The notes beneath the pieces are model-generated. The model was not told the DNA's origin. It ran no database searches and saw nothing but the letters and a program-made list of their open reading frames with translations. The position numbers and the translations under genes are program-made. A stretch of 64,000 nt of DNA from Pelodictyon luteolum (lineage in GTDB: Bacteria > Bacteroidota > Chlorobiia > Chlorobiales > Chlorobiaceae): positions 1-64,000 of the forward strand of contig NZ_LVWG01000031.1 of NCBI RefSeq assembly GCF_001622165.1, given 5' to 3'. Positions 1 through 9,597 of the stretch are shown here, piece by piece (position 1 is the first letter of the stretch; every line of letters starts with the position of its first letter).

Positions 1-52
1 GGGGTGCTGATGGACTCAGTGGTTTCAGTTGCCCCTGTGTTGGTTTGACTGG

Positions 53-1222
53 TTATTCTTTCCTGCAGCTGAATCCCAAACATTCGGCAACCGTGGTGTG
101 CAGCCTCGGGCGGAACTTCCTGATTTTCCTGTTTTCGGAACTGGGGCATACCCTGTTGCTGAGCATGATGACTGCCAGGTCTTTCCGGGGGTCAATCCAG
201 AGGCTGGTGCCCGTGAAGCCGAGATGGCCCCATGAGTCCTTTGAGAAGCAGCTTCCGGTGGATGCATAGCCTTCCAGTGAACGGAGGTCCCAGCCGAGTG
301 CTCTTTCATCGTTGCCATTTCGCCTGGTGAACTGCCGGATGCTTGATTCCCGGAAATAGCGAACTCCGTCCTGCTTGCCGTCGTTCATGAGCATCAGGGT
401 GAATCGGATGAGGTCGCCGGTGCTGGAGAAGAGTCCGGCATGGCCTGCCGCACCTCCGAGGATTGCTGCATTCTGGTCATTGACGAGCGGACGGGGCCCG
501 ATCTTTGTGTTCCATGTGCTGTCGCGTCCGGTCGGCGCTATCCGCCGCAGCATCTCGCCGGATGGGTTGAAGGATGTCGACTGCATACCGAGCGGCGTAC
601 TGAAACGGGCGCGGAAATTCTCTTCGAGGCTTCTTCCCGTAATCTGCTCCACAATCGTGCCGAGGATGATGAACCCGTTGTCACTGTAGGCGGTGGCGGT
701 TCCGGGTTTGGTCAGGAGCGTGTCGTTGCAGATTGCTGCAATCAGTTCCTGCGGGGTGGAGCAGGTTTTGATATACCATGCATGTGGCCGCAGTCCGGAG
801 GTGTGGTTGAGGAGCTGGCGGATGGTGATGCCGTTCTTGCCGTTCCGGCCGAATTGCGGAACGTATCGGGCTGCAGGATGGTCGAGATTGAGCGAGTCGC
901 GCTCAACGAGCTGCATGATGGTGGCCGTTGTGGCGACGGCTTTTGTAAGGGAGGCGATGTCGTAGACGGTGGAAGTATAGGCTGGCTTGGGGCTGAGTCC
1001 GCATCCGATGGTGCCGAAAGCTTCATGGAAGATTGTGTTGCCTCGGTAGATGACGGCGATGGAGGCTCCTGGAAAGACGTTTTCATCTACTCCCTCCTGC
1101 ATGAGGCGGCGCACAGGAGTGAAATCAAACTCTTCAGCCCGGAGCGGAAACGCTGCCGGGCATACTGTCATGAGGAGTAGAAATGCGAGTGTGACAGGCC
1201 TAAAAAAGCGTGAAGCGGACAT
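53..1222 (-). CDS. Secreted serine hydrolase, beta-lactamase / penicillin-binding-like
   Basis: A 389-residue protein of the class C beta-lactamase-like fold (family also includes D-aminopeptidases, esterases and PBP4*-type enzymes). A hydrophobic N-terminus (about residues 8-29, ending Pro-Leu-Arg-Ala) looks like a signal peptide, so it probably acts in the periplasm. All three catalytic motifs are visible: SLTK at 91-94 (nucleophile Ser91, Lys94), YSDN at 179-182, and HLGFTGT from His333, in place of the KTG box. The start overlaps the end of mlaD by 23 bp, so it is the last gene of the mla cluster. The fold does not give the substrate: a peptidoglycan peptide or ester is more likely than a true antibiotic. 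Function beyond serine hydrolase is unresolved. Confidence 0.8.
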   Translation of the reverse strand: MSASRFFRPVTLAFLLLMTVCPAAFPLRAEEFDFTPVRRLMQEGVDENVFPGASIAVIYRGNTIFHEAFGTIGCGLSPKPAYTSTVYDIASLTKAVATTATIMQLVERDSLNLDHPAARYVPQFGRNGKNGITIRQLLNHTSGLRPHAWYIKTCSTPQELIAAICNDTLLTKPGTATAYSDNGFIILGTIVEQITGRSLEENFRARFSTPLGMQSTSFNPSGEMLRRIAPTGRDSTWNTKIGPRPLVNDQNAAILGGAAGHAGLFSSTGDLIRFTLMLMNDGKQDGVRYFRESSIRQFTRRNGNDERALGWDLRSLEGYASTGSCFSKDSWGHLGFTGTSLWIDPRKDLAVIMLSNRVCPSSENRKIRKFRPRLHTTVAECLGFSCRKE

Positions 1223-2078
1223 ACCGTTCGGGCCGTTTTTTGAGGTCCACCATGAGGGTATCGAGCGATGAGAGCGCCTTGGTCAGGTTGTCGTAGAGTT
1301 CCGGGTTCCGGCGCAGCTGTCCGAGGGTCCCTTCGCCGCTGTTGATGGCAGTCATGAGGGAGTCGGTTGTTGCTGCCGCATGCTGGATCTTTGCGATTGC
1401 ATCGGTGGTGTTGTCTGCCAGCTTCGGGTCATTGATGAGTTTCGGGAGCAGGCCGTTGCCGCTTGATGCTTTGCGTGAAACCGTTGCAAGCTCGTCGGCT
1501 GTGCTGCGGAGGCTGCTGATGGTGGCGGCAAGTTCGCTGCCCATCTTTTCATCGGAAATCAACCTTCCTGCAACGCCCTTTCCGCTCTGGAGCTGTTCGA
1601 GCAGGGTGTTGATGTTCTCCAGTGCCTTTGACGCTCCTGTGGTCAGCCCCGACATGCCGTCGTTGGCATCAAGTGCAATGAAGTCGCCGTCCCGGACCGG
1701 TTCGCCTTTTCCGGTCATGATATCCACGTACTTGTCACCGAGCACGCCTAGCGAGCGTATGGTCGCTTTTGAGTCTTTGGTGACGAGGTTTGCGTATTCG
1801 TTGCGGATCCTGAGATCGGCTACCACGAGAAGCGAGTCATTCAGGATGTTGAATTCCATCTTCGAGACGGTTCCGACTTTCTTGCCCGATACCGAAACGA
1901 AATTGTTTTCAGCCAGTCCCTGCATGTTGCCGGCCTGCACCTTCACGGTGGTCACTCCGGTGAACAGACTGCTGTTTTTCCCGATGACCAGCCCGAGATA
2001 GGCGGCAAAGCCTATGCCGAAGATGAAAAAAATGCCGGTTTTCAGGTCGCTCCATTTCAGTGCGTTGGGATTTCTCAT
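1200..2078 (-). CDS. mlaD: MlaD/MCE-family substrate-binding protein of a lipid ABC transporter
   Basis: A 292-residue protein with one N-terminal membrane anchor (about residues 13-32, FFIFGIGFAAYLGL) followed by an MCE domain (about 38-115, with the typical GLGDKY-like segment LGVLGDKYVDI). The long helical tail (about 150-280) is rich in Leu, Ser and Thr. In the Mla family such proteins form a hexameric ring on the inner membrane and pass phospholipids between the MlaE/MlaF transporter and the periplasm. It lies 20 bp after the ATPase gene and overlaps the hydrolase gene downstream. No MlaA, MlaB or MlaC gene is nearby, so the system resembles the simpler plastid TGD-like or Mkl/Ttg2-type sets. 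Confidence 0.85.
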   Translation of the reverse strand: MRNPNALKWSDLKTGIFFIFGIGFAAYLGLVIGKNSSLFTGVTTVKVQAGNMQGLAENNFVSVSGKKVGTVSKMEFNILNDSLLVVADLRIRNEYANLVTKDSKATIRSLGVLGDKYVDIMTGKGEPVRDGDFIALDANDGMSGLTTGASKALENINTLLEQLQSGKGVAGRLISDEKMGSELAATISSLRSTADELATVSRKASSGNGLLPKLINDPKLADNTTDAIAKIQHAAATTDSLMTAINSGEGTLGQLRRNPELYDNLTKALSSLDTLMVDLKKRPERYVRFTLF

Positions 2079-2098
2079 GCCCGCTTGTTCGTTTGGTG

Positions 2099-2833
2099 TT
2101 ACAGTTCAAGAATCTTGTCGGAGAGGATGGACCGGATGAATGGATGGTCCGACCCTTGCAGTTTTCCGGTGACGTCGTCAAAAATGATTCCGCCCTTGTA
2201 GAGCACCGCCACGCAGTCGGCGACATTGAAGACATCGTCGATGATGTGGGTGACGATCACCGCTCCGAGGTTGTTGTGGTGTCGAAGTGAACTGATAAGG
2301 GTAAGAATCTTCTTCGAGCTGACGGGGTCGAGTCCTGCGGTCGGTTCGTCGAAGAGGATCATGTGGGGTTTGAAGATCAGCGCCCGACCGATGGCAACGC
2401 GCTTGCGCATTCCCCCGCTGAGGCTTTCGGGTAACTGTTCTTCGTAGCCTTCGAGTCCGGCGAACTGAATCTGCTCAGTCACCCTCTCTTGGATCTCCTG
2501 TTCAGGGAGGTTGAGGTTTTCACGGAGGAAGAACCCGAGGTTCTGGCTGATGGTCATCGAGTCGAACAGGGCGTTTCCCTGAAACACCATACCCATTTTC
2601 CTCCGGATCGGGTAGAGGTCCGACTCCTTCATGGTGGAAATGTCCGTGCCGTCGACAAACACCTGGCCGGAGGTCGGTTTAATCAGCCCGAGCATAAGTT
2701 TCAGAATGGTGCTCTTGCCGACACCGCTCGGGCCGAGTATGGCCTTGATGGTGTTGTCTTCGATGGTGAGGGAGACGTTTTTCAGAATCTCTTTTTCACC
2801 GTATTTCAGGCTGACATTGCGTAGTTCAATCAT
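2099..2833 (-). CDS. mlaF: MlaF-type ABC transporter ATP-binding protein
   Basis: An ABC ATPase of 244 residues when started at the ATG beginning MIELRNVSL, which lies 4 bp after the permease stop codon. A longer reading from 2869 would overlap the permease and lacks family similarity. Walker A (GPSGVGKST), the signature LSGGM(RKR), Walker B (MILFDEPTAGLD) and the H-loop His (VIVTHI) are all present. The LSGGMRKRVA variant is typical of MlaF/Ttg2A. It powers lipid movement by the adjacent MlaE permease and MlaD. Confidence 0.9.
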   Translation of the reverse strand: MIELRNVSLKYGEKEILKNVSLTIEDNTIKAILGPSGVGKSTILKLMLGLIKPTSGQVFVDGTDISTMKESDLYPIRRKMGMVFQGNALFDSMTISQNLGFFLRENLNLPEQEIQERVTEQIQFAGLEGYEEQLPESLSGGMRKRVAIGRALIFKPHMILFDEPTAGLDPVSSKKILTLISSLRHHNNLGAVIVTHIIDDVFNVADCVAVLYKGGIIFDDVTGKLQGSDHPFIRSILSDKILEL

Positions 2834-2837
2834 GCCG

Positions 2838-3632
2838 TTACATGTTTTCCAGGACGATCTTCGAAACATAGAAATTGGCGACGAGCACCAGTCCCGATGA
2901 GACGACGATTCCCTTGATGGTCGAACGGCCTACGCCGGAGGTTCCGCCGCTGGCTGAAAATCCGTTGAAGCTGCTGACGAGGGTTATGATGACGGCGAAC
3001 ACCGGGGCTTTTGCGAAGCCGACGACAAAGTCTTTCATTGCGAGGCGCGGGTAGACAGAGTTCCAGAAGATGCCGGGATCAAGATGATGATAGTGCTCGG
3101 CCATATATGCCGCGCTGTGCAGTCCGGCAAAGTCTGAAAGCGCTGTGAGCGGGAGGAACATGATCAGTGCGGCCAGAAGGCGCGGCATCACGAGTTTGGC
3201 CACAGGATCGGTGCCGAATGCCCTGAGCGCGTCGATCTGCTCTGATATCTGCATGGCTCCGAGTTCTGCTCCATTGCGCGAACCGAACCGCGCGGAGAGC
3301 ATGAGGCCCATGAGCAGGGGGCCGAGTTCGCGGATGACGGAAATGGATGTGGAGCGGCCGAGCATTGTTTTGGCGCCGAAGTCTTCGAGGAGGTTGCCTA
3401 CCTCGATGGCAAGCAGTGAGCCGATCGAAATGGCGCTGACGAGCACGATGGGAATGGAGTCTGCGCCGCAGATGGCCGCCTGGTCGAGGAAATCCCTCCA
3501 GTAACGACGGATTTTAGGCATGGTGGCGAACGCCCGCACGGAAAAGAAGAGGAACTCCTGCATGGTGAGGAAGAACCCCTTGAGCCGCAGGGTCAGGTGG
3601 TGCCCCATGTTCCGTATGTGGGTTGCTGGCAT
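2838..3632 (-). CDS. mlaE: MlaE-family lipid ABC transporter permease
   Basis: A membrane permease of about 264 residues, starting at MPATHIRN. The open frame continues upstream to 3713 but those residues look non-coding. It has the MlaE hallmarks: a cytoplasmic-facing N-terminal helix, several membrane segments, and the conserved central stretch with RELGPLL followed by RFGSRNGAELGAM and EQIDALRAFGTDP. It is the permease of the lipid transporter encoded with mlaF and mlaD immediately downstream. The gene order E-F-D matches the common mla order. The exact start is uncertain between 3632 and 3608. Confidence 0.87.
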   Translation of the reverse strand: MPATHIRNMGHHLTLRLKGFFLTMQEFLFFSVRAFATMPKIRRYWRDFLDQAAICGADSIPIVLVSAISIGSLLAIEVGNLLEDFGAKTMLGRSTSISVIRELGPLLMGLMLSARFGSRNGAELGAMQISEQIDALRAFGTDPVAKLVMPRLLAALIMFLPLTALSDFAGLHSAAYMAEHYHHLDPGIFWNSVYPRLAMKDFVVGFAKAPVFAVIITLVSSFNGFSASGGTSGVGRSTIKGIVVSSGLVLVANFYVSKIVLENM

Positions 3633-3732
3633 GGCTAATGGTACAATGAGGCAGGCACCGCCGGAGCGGTGCCGCCAGTAAAATGAGTCCGGATTATAGT
3701 AAAAATCGGGCAATTCACCAATCAGCGGTCCC

Positions 3733-4593
3733 TTAGGCCTTTACCAGCCTGCTTTTCATTTTCTCTACCCAGTCACCCGGAATCGTTATCCTGCCGAAGG
3801 TGTCGTCGTCCCTGTCCTTGAGTCCGTGGTAGTCCGATCCTCCCGAAAAAAGCATGAAGTACTCGTTGGCGATTTCCCTGTAGTAGTTCTGCTTATAGCT
3901 GTCGTGCGAGGGGTGTACGATTTCTATGCCGTCGAGTCCCACGGTGATCAGCTGCTTGAGGATTTCGTCGGGTGCGCTCTGGGCCGGATGCGCAAGAAAA
4001 GACAGTCCATCGGCTTCGTTGATGAGCCGTATGACCTCCGCCGGATGCGTTTCGATGCTTTTGACGTAAGCGGGGCTATGGGCTCCGAGGTACTTGCTGA
4101 ACGCTTCGCTGAAGCTTTTGACATATCCTCCGTCCTGCAGCACCGCCGCGATGTGCGGCCTGCCGACGCTGCCGTTCTGGGCCTTGAGAATGATCTGGTC
4201 AAGCCCGATCTTGACGCCCATTTTGGCAAGTTTGCCCACCATGCGCTCAGCCCGTTCTGTACGCAGGTGGCGGCAGTGGTCCAGATACCCCGTGAGGGCC
4301 GGGTGCCGGTGGTTGAAAAAATATCCAAGGACATGAATGTCGTAGCCCTTGTATGTCGAGCTCATCTCCACACCGGGAATGAGCTCTATGCCTTTGGCTG
4401 AGGCTGATGGCTTTGCTTTGTCAATACCTGCGACGGAATCATGGTCTGTGATGCTGATTGCTGACAGCCCTACTGCGGCTGCCTTATCAACGATCTCCTC
4501 TGGTGTATGGATCCCGTCCGAACATTTGGTGTGTATGTGTAAGTCTGCTTTTTCAAAGCCATTATGCCCTGCGCCGGATGAGCTCGGAGGCAT
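3733..4593 (-). CDS. PHP-domain metal-dependent phosphoesterase (RNase AM / TrpH-like)
   Basis: A 286-residue PHP-family protein. The N-terminal DLHIHTKCSDG gives the first metal-binding histidines, followed by ITDHDS, PGVEMS, LAHPAQ and, near the C-terminus, GSDYHG: the metal-site motifs of the family in order. The closest known group is YciV/TrpH (RNase AM, 3',5'-nucleoside bisphosphate phosphatase), which removes 5'-terminal nucleotides or hydrolyses pAp. It lies about 100 bp upstream of mlaE on the same strand, so joint transcription is possible but not shown. The substrate is inferred from family membership only. Confidence 0.8.
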   Translation of the reverse strand: MPPSSSGAGHNGFEKADLHIHTKCSDGIHTPEEIVDKAAAVGLSAISITDHDSVAGIDKAKPSASAKGIELIPGVEMSSTYKGYDIHVLGYFFNHRHPALTGYLDHCRHLRTERAERMVGKLAKMGVKIGLDQIILKAQNGSVGRPHIAAVLQDGGYVKSFSEAFSKYLGAHSPAYVKSIETHPAEVIRLINEADGLSFLAHPAQSAPDEILKQLITVGLDGIEIVHPSHDSYKQNYYREIANEYFMLFSGGSDYHGLKDRDDDTFGRITIPGDWVEKMKSRLVKA

Positions 4594-4735
4594 GGCTGTA
4601 TGGTATTAAAGGGTTAATGTCTCTATCTCTGTATATAAGAAAAATTCACTACTGTCTGGTAGAAAACAGAATTATTCTGCGCCCTAAAAAGTTGCATTCC
4701 GGGCATCTCCAGGCGTTCAGAGTGACCAGGCCGGT

Positions 4736-5584
4736 TCAGGGCACGATGGTGCCACCGGCGAGCAGCAGGAGGAGTCCTGCGCCGGCGGCAAGACGGTATG
4801 CTATGAAGATGCTGGTGGTGTGGTTCTTGAGGTAGTTCAATAGAAACGCGATGGACAGGTAGCCGACAATGCCGGATGTTATGGTCGCGGCAGCAAGGTT
4901 CATGATGTTGCCCGGGTCGGCAGTAATGAGCTCCCAGGTCTTGTAGAGCTCGAAGACGCCTGCGGCAAAGACGGCCGGAAGTGAAAGCAGGAAGGAGAAC
5001 CGTGCTGCGGTTTCGCGTGAGAGGTTGAGGAGGAGACCACCGGTGATGGTGGTGCCGGAGCGTGACGAACCCGGTATGAGGGCGATGGCCTGGGCAAGTC
5101 CGATGAGGAGAGCCTCTTTCCATCCGATGTCTTCCATCGATTTGAGTGGAAGTCCCTTTTCCAGGCGCTGTTTTATCTTCCACTCTGCAAGAGAGAGCAC
5201 GAGTGCAAGGATGATGAGAGCTCCGCTGATCCAGTAGAGCGAGCGGAGGGTCGTTTCGATTTCATGCTTGAAAAGCAGTCCGAATGCGACGATCGGGAGG
5301 GTACCGGCGGCGATCATCCATCCCATTTTCGCATCTCCGTCATGGAGCGGCTGTCCTTTCCAGAGGCCGGTAATGACGGATTTTACTATAGAAAAGATGT
5401 CGCGCCGGAAATAGATCAGGACGGCTCCGAGCGTCCCGATCTGGATGATGGCCGTAAATGCGGCGCCGGGGTCTTCCCATCCCGCAAGGGCGGGGATGAT
5501 GCGGAGGTGGGCTGTGCTGCTGATGGGCAGAAACTCCGTCAGTCCCTGGATGATGCCGAGCAGGATCGCCTGGATGAGTGTCAT
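4736..5584 (-). CDS. uppP: Undecaprenyl-diphosphatase
   Basis: An integral membrane protein of 282 residues and the BacA/UppP type. It removes the terminal phosphate of undecaprenyl diphosphate to recycle the lipid carrier for cell-wall and glycan synthesis. The two family signatures are visible: GLTEFLPISSTAHL at residues 14-27 (Glu17 and the Ser-Ser pair) and PGSSRSGTT around residues 170-180. About eight hydrophobic segments are seen. The start codon overlaps the rdgB stop codon as ATGA, so the two genes are translationally coupled in a pdxJ-rdgB-uppP operon. Confidence 0.95.
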   Translation of the reverse strand: MTLIQAILLGIIQGLTEFLPISSTAHLRIIPALAGWEDPGAAFTAIIQIGTLGAVLIYFRRDIFSIVKSVITGLWKGQPLHDGDAKMGWMIAAGTLPIVAFGLLFKHEIETTLRSLYWISGALIILALVLSLAEWKIKQRLEKGLPLKSMEDIGWKEALLIGLAQAIALIPGSSRSGTTITGGLLLNLSRETAARFSFLLSLPAVFAAGVFELYKTWELITADPGNIMNLAAATITSGIVGYLSIAFLLNYLKNHTTSIFIAYRLAAGAGLLLLLAGGTIVP

Positions 5585-6252
5585 GGTTGGGTTTCGGTGA
5601 TGGTGTGGAGCCAGAAGATGGTTCGCTTGACGGCCAGAGCCCGGTGGCTGATCGTGTTTTTTTCTTCAGGTGTCATCCGCGCAAAGGTTTTTTTTGTGGC
5701 TTCCGACCTGAATACCGGGTCGTAGCCGAATCCTCCTTCGCCTTCGGGTTCCGTGGTGATGCTTCCCTCTGCCACACCCTCCTCGATATGCTCGAATACC
5801 CTGCCGCCCTCATGGCCGGGGATGGTTCCCTTAAGGGCGATCACCGTCCGGAAGCGGGCGCTGCGTTTAAACTTCCCCTCCATTTCCTGAAGGAGGTGAC
5901 GGACATTGTCACTGTATGTGGGCTTTTCGCCCAAGGGCATCGGGGCAAATCGCGCAGAATAGACTCCCGGGCGTCCGCCGAGCATGTCGACCTCAAGACC
6001 GGTATCGTCGGCGAATGCGATCATGGAAGGGAATCTTGCCGAAAGCATCTCGAAGACGGTCCGGGCTTTCAGGATGGCGTTCCCTTCCAGGGTATCCTCC
6101 GTTTCATCGATATCGGCGTCGATGCCCTCATCCATGAGGGTTGTTACCCTGAACCGGGGTGAAATGCCTTCCAGAAGCGGGCGTAGTTCCCGCACTTTGT
6201 CCCTGTTGGCGGTGGCGAGGACGATGGTCGTTATATCCTGTGGGGTCTGCAT
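5581..6252 (-). CDS. rdgB: Non-canonical purine NTP pyrophosphatase (RdgB/HAM1)
   Basis: A protein of 223 residues from the ATG beginning MQTPQDITT, one base after the pdxJ stop codon; an upstream ATG at 6279 would overlap pdxJ. RdgB hydrolyses dITP, ITP and XTP to monophosphates and so keeps deaminated purines out of DNA. The family motifs VLATANRDKVREL near the N-terminus, FADDTGLEV in the middle and GFGYDPVF in the C-terminal half are present. It sits between pdxJ and uppP with almost no spacing on either side. Confidence 0.94.
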   Translation of the reverse strand: MQTPQDITTIVLATANRDKVRELRPLLEGISPRFRVTTLMDEGIDADIDETEDTLEGNAILKARTVFEMLSARFPSMIAFADDTGLEVDMLGGRPGVYSARFAPMPLGEKPTYSDNVRHLLQEMEGKFKRSARFRTVIALKGTIPGHEGGRVFEHIEEGVAEGSITTEPEGEGGFGYDPVFRSEATKKTFARMTPEEKNTISHRALAVKRTIFWLHTITETQP

Positions 6253-6253
6253 T

Positions 6254-6961
6254 TCAGCCGATAAGGTCGAGCATTTCACGGACAGCCTCGGGGATGCCGA
6301 CGAAGGCCGCCCGAGCTATGAGTGCGTGGCCGATGCTGACCTCCTCAATCTCGGAAATCTGGCGGAACGGCTGTATGTTGCGGTAGTTGAGTCCGTGGCC
6401 TGCGACTACCTTGAGCCCCCGGCTTACGGCATATTTCGCTGCACTCCGGATCCGTTCGAATTCCGCCTTCTGCAGCTCTCCGCTTTTCAGGGCGTAGGAG
6501 CCGGTATGGAGCTCGACAAGGTCCGATCCTGCTTCGGCAGCCAGATCGATTGCCCGGTTGTCGGGTTCGATGAAAAGACTGACCTCGATGCCTGCAGCAC
6601 GGACAGGCTCGATGAAAAGGGCGAGCCGTTTGAAGTGCCGCTCGATGTCGAACCCTCCTTCGGTTGTCAGCTCTTCACGTTTTTCCGGCACGAGGGTGAT
6701 GAGTTCCGGTACTGTTTCTATGGCTATCCGCTGCATCTCGTCCGTCATGGCCATCTCCAGATCGAGCTTGGTTTTCACTGAACGGCGGAGCCCTTTGAGA
6801 TCGTTGTCGCGGATATGGCGGCGGTCTTCGCGCAGATGGCAGACAATGCCTGCTGCGCCGCTTTCCTCTGCAAGCAGCGCTGCTGCGACGGGATCGGGCT
6901 CACCTTCATTGCGGGCATTGCGGAGGGTTGCTATATGGTCGATGTTGACGGCGAGGCGCAT
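6254..6961 (-). CDS. pdxJ: Pyridoxine 5'-phosphate synthase
   Basis: A 235-residue TIM-barrel enzyme that condenses 1-deoxy-xylulose 5-phosphate with aminoacetone 3-phosphate to give pyridoxine 5'-phosphate (DXP-dependent vitamin B6 route). The start is set at [17 protein letters not shown], the conserved PdxJ N-terminus; the open frame continues upstream but that part is not PdxJ-like. Other recognisable segments are [13 protein letters not shown] and [10 protein letters not shown]. It is the first gene of pdxJ-rdgB-uppP and is divergent from mutS2, with 142 bp between the two starts. Its substrate DXP is the product of Dxs, encoded at 10675-12573. Confidence 0.95.
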   Translation of the reverse strand: MRLAVNIDHIATLRNARNEGEPDPVAAALLAEESGAAGIVCHLREDRRHIRDNDLKGLRRSVKTKLDLEMAMTDEMQRIAIETVPELITLVPEKREELTTEGGFDIERHFKRLALFIEPVRAAGIEVSLFIEPDNRAIDLAAEAGSDLVELHTGSYALKSGELQKAEFERIRSAAKYAVSRGLKVVAGHGLNYRNIQPFRQISEIEEVSIGHALIARAAFVGIPEAVREMLDLIG

Positions 6962-7060
6962 GGTGCATTCATATGATGATTCAGGGGAGACGACGCTTAT
7001 CCTGCATTGCGAAAGTAATGAAAAAATGCGCAAAGCGTCAAAACTCTCCGGCCCATCGCG

Positions 7061-7066
7061 TATCTT
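7061..7066 (+). promoter_or_regulatory. GTAYCTT box upstream of mutS2 (possible -10 element)
   Basis: TATCTT preceded by CG, 37 nt before the mutS2 ATG, in the pdxJ/mutS2 divergent spacer. One of seven similar boxes in this window; no clear -35 element is seen. Confidence 0.3.
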
Positions 7067-7103
7067 GCCCTCCAACCACAAACCATACGGGAACCGAGAC
7101 GAC

Positions 7104-9473
7104 ATGGCAGAGGGTACCGCCAGAAAACTTGAATTTGATAGGGTCGTCACCCATGCGTCGGGCTACGCCCTCTCAGCCTACGGACGCGACACACTGTTTT
7201 CCTCCCGTCCTTTTGCCGGGTACCGGGAGTTGCAGGAGGAGCTTGAGCGGGTACTTGAACTGAAGGGTTTTCTCGAAGAGGGTTCCTCGCTTCCATTCAA
7301 TACTCTTGCGGACATGCGCCCCCTGCTTGCCACGCTCGAAATGCATGGGGGTGTTCTTGAGCCAGTCGAACTGCAGGATCTTCACCGTTTTCTTGATGCA
7401 TCCGCCGGGCTCCGGCGCCGAATGGTCCGGGAGGCCGAGCTGCGGCCCCGCCTTGCCGCCTTCAGTGCAGGGATTCCGGAGGATGCTTTTGTCAGGCCGG
7501 TTATCTGGGAGGTCATTGATGAACAGGGATCTGTAAGGAGTTCGGCCAGCGGGGAGCTTGCCAGGATCCGTCGTGCCCTTTCCGACCGGCGCCAGGCGCT
7601 CGGGCGAACGCTGGATCGGATTCTGGCCGGATGCCGCTCAAGCGGCTGGCTGATGGAGGATACCCTCACCATCCGCAACGGCCGCCAATGTCTCGCTATG
7701 CGTCTCGAGTACCGCCACCGCATTCCGGGGTTCGTACAGGACTACTCGGGGAGCGGCCAGACCGTATTCCTGGAGCCTGCCGAGTGCATGGAGATTACCA
7801 ACGCCATTCTTGAGGGAGAGATCGAGGAACGGCGGGAGATTGAGCGGATTCTCAGGGCAACGACAGCCAGAATTCGCCCGGAACTGCCGGCCCTTCTGTC
7901 GGGTGCGGCCCTCATGGCTGCATTCGATTCTCTTTACGCCCGTGCCCGTTTTGCCCTGGAAACACATTCTGTCCTGCCGGCTCTCTCCCGTGACGGGGCG
8001 CTCAGCATTAAGCGGGGTTATCATCCCTGGCTACTCATTTCCCACCGTGATCGCGAAGTCCTGCCTCTTGATCTGGAGCTTGGTCCAAATGAACAGGTAC
8101 TCATCATTTCGGGCCCGAACGCCGGCGGCAAGTCGGTGGCCATGAAAACAGCCGGCCTGCTCTCATTCATGCTCCTGCACGGGTACCTTGTTCCCTGCAG
8201 CGAAAGCTCCGTTTTCCCGCTGTTCACGAGCATCGGTATTGAAATCGGAGACGAGCAGTCCATAGAGAACGATCTGTCGACCTTCAGTTCTCACCTTCGG
8301 GAGGTACGCCGTATCCTCAATGGAGCTGGACGGGGATCGCTGGTGCTGATCGACGAACTCTGCTCGGGCACTGACGTTGAAGAGGGTAGCGCCATTGCCC
8401 GCTCCATCATCGAAGAGCTTCTCCGGCGCGGTACGAAGGCCATCGTCACAACACATCTCGGTGAGCTCAAGGCATACGCCCACAGCCGTGAAGGCGTGGT
8501 GAACGGCGCTATGGAGTTCGACCGACGCGCTCTGGAGCCGACTTTCCGCTTTATCAAGGGCGTGCCGGGCAGTAGTTTCGCATTTGCCATGATGCAGCGG
8601 ATGGGATTTCCACCGGCCATGGTTCGGGAGGCCGAATCCGCCATCGGCGATGGGCACCGGGGCCTGGAGGAACTGCTCGAGGACCTGCAGGAGCTCCTGG
8701 CCTCCAACCGCTTGCGCCATCTGGAGCTTGAGGCGCAGTCGTCACATATTCTTTTGAGGGAGCAGGATGTCGCCGAAGCCGAACGCATGTTCCGGCGACG
8801 GGATCGGGAGCAGAAACAGAAGGCCTCGAGGGAACTCCAACGGGAACTTGAGCGGGCCCGCCGCGAAATCCGCGATATCCTTTCTGAAGCAAAAGCGGCG
8901 GCTGGAGATCCGCGTGCCGTGCAGGAGGCCCGTCGCAGGCTGGCCTCAAGAGCCAGTGAGGCTGAAAAGAAAGATGCCCTGCTCCGGGAGGCCGCCGCCC
9001 CGCCCCTCGACCGGAGCATCCGTCCCGGGGACCTTGTCCGGCTCCTGGATACTTCGGCATCCGGGGAGGTCGAAAGCCTCAGGGGTGACATGGCCGTCGT
9101 ACTTTGCGGTACCTTCCGTCTCACCACATCACTGGCGAACCTCGAGAAAACATCGAAGCGGCAGGTCCGCAAGGCCGTCGTCGCCCCGGCCCCCCGTTCC
9201 GTGGGATGGACCGCTACTGCTTCCCCTGTCGAATCCACCACGCTCGACCTGCGGGGCCTGACCGGCGACGAAGCCGCCCCGAAAATCGAGCGGTTCCTCG
9301 ACGCCCTCCGGCTCAACCGCATCGCGCGCGCTACCATCATCCACGGCATGGGTACCGGTGCTCTCCGCCGACGCACCGAAGAGGTGCTTCACGACCATCC
9401 CCATGTCCATTCCTGGCGATTGGGAGGGCAGGGTGAAGGGGGTTCGGGAGTGACTGTCGTCACGCTCGCCTGA
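7104..9473 (+). CDS. mutS2: Endonuclease MutS2
   Basis: A protein of 789 residues from the ATG at 7104. The open frame reaches back to 6558 across the pdxJ coding region and an ATG at 7026 is also possible, but family similarity begins near KLEFDRVV. It has the MutS core without the mismatch-reading N-domain, Walker A (GPNAGGKS, about residue 336), Walker B ([10 protein letters not shown], about 413), a long charged coiled coil (about 520-640), and a C-terminal Smr nuclease domain from about 712 ([11 protein letters not shown], then HGMGTGALR). Family members bind branched DNA or collided ribosomes; MutS2 suppresses recombination in some bacteria and rescues stalled ribosomes in Bacillus. Which role applies here cannot be told from sequence. 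Confidence 0.93.
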   Translation: MAEGTARKLEFDRVVTHASGYALSAYGRDTLFSSRPFAGYRELQEELERVLELKGFLEEGSSLPFNTLADMRPLLATLEMHGGVLEPVELQDLHRFLDASAGLRRRMVREAELRPRLAAFSAGIPEDAFVRPVIWEVIDEQGSVRSSASGELARIRRALSDRRQALGRTLDRILAGCRSSGWLMEDTLTIRNGRQCLAMRLEYRHRIPGFVQDYSGSGQTVFLEPAECMEITNAILEGEIEERREIERILRATTARIRPELPALLSGAALMAAFDSLYARARFALETHSVLPALSRDGALSIKRGYHPWLLISHRDREVLPLDLELGPNEQVLIISGPNAGGKSVAMKTAGLLSFMLLHGYLVPCSESSVFPLFTSIGIEIGDEQSIENDLSTFSSHLREVRRILNGAGRGSLVLIDELCSGTDVEEGSAIARSIIEELLRRGTKAIVTTHLGELKAYAHSREGVVNGAMEFDRRALEPTFRFIKGVPGSSFAFAMMQRMGFPPAMVREAESAIGDGHRGLEELLEDLQELLASNRLRHLELEAQSSHILLREQDVAEAERMFRRRDREQKQKASRELQRELERARREIRDILSEAKAAAGDPRAVQEARRRLASRASEAEKKDALLREAAAPPLDRSIRPGDLVRLLDTSASGEVESLRGDMAVVLCGTFRLTTSLANLEKTSKRQVRKAVVAPAPRSVGWTATASPVESTTLDLRGLTGDEAAPKIERFLDALRLNRIARATIIHGMGTGALRRRTEEVLHDHPHVHSWRLGGQGEGGSGVTVVTLA

Positions 9474-9524
9474 AAAGGGAAAAACGGGCCGGAACCCCTT
9501 CTTCCGAAAAGAATTAAATTTTGG

Positions 9525-9530
9525 TATCTT
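9525..9530 (+). promoter_or_regulatory. GTAYCTT box upstream of pgsA (possible -10 element)
   Basis: TATCTT preceded by GG, 67 nt before the pgsA start, in a short AT-rich patch (9511-9540) of the mutS2-pgsA spacer. It suggests that pgsA-pgpA has its own promoter. Confidence 0.35.
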
Positions 9531-9597
9531 GATTGCAACTATTGTCATTGCCGCCTGTCCTTCCGGTGGTATCCACTGATTCAACCGATTTCATCCC

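Noticed and set aside
6558-7103. An in-frame upstream extension of mutS2 (182 codons).
   Set aside because: It is antisense to the conserved pdxJ gene and shows no MutS2 similarity. The family N-terminus starts at the ATG at 7104.
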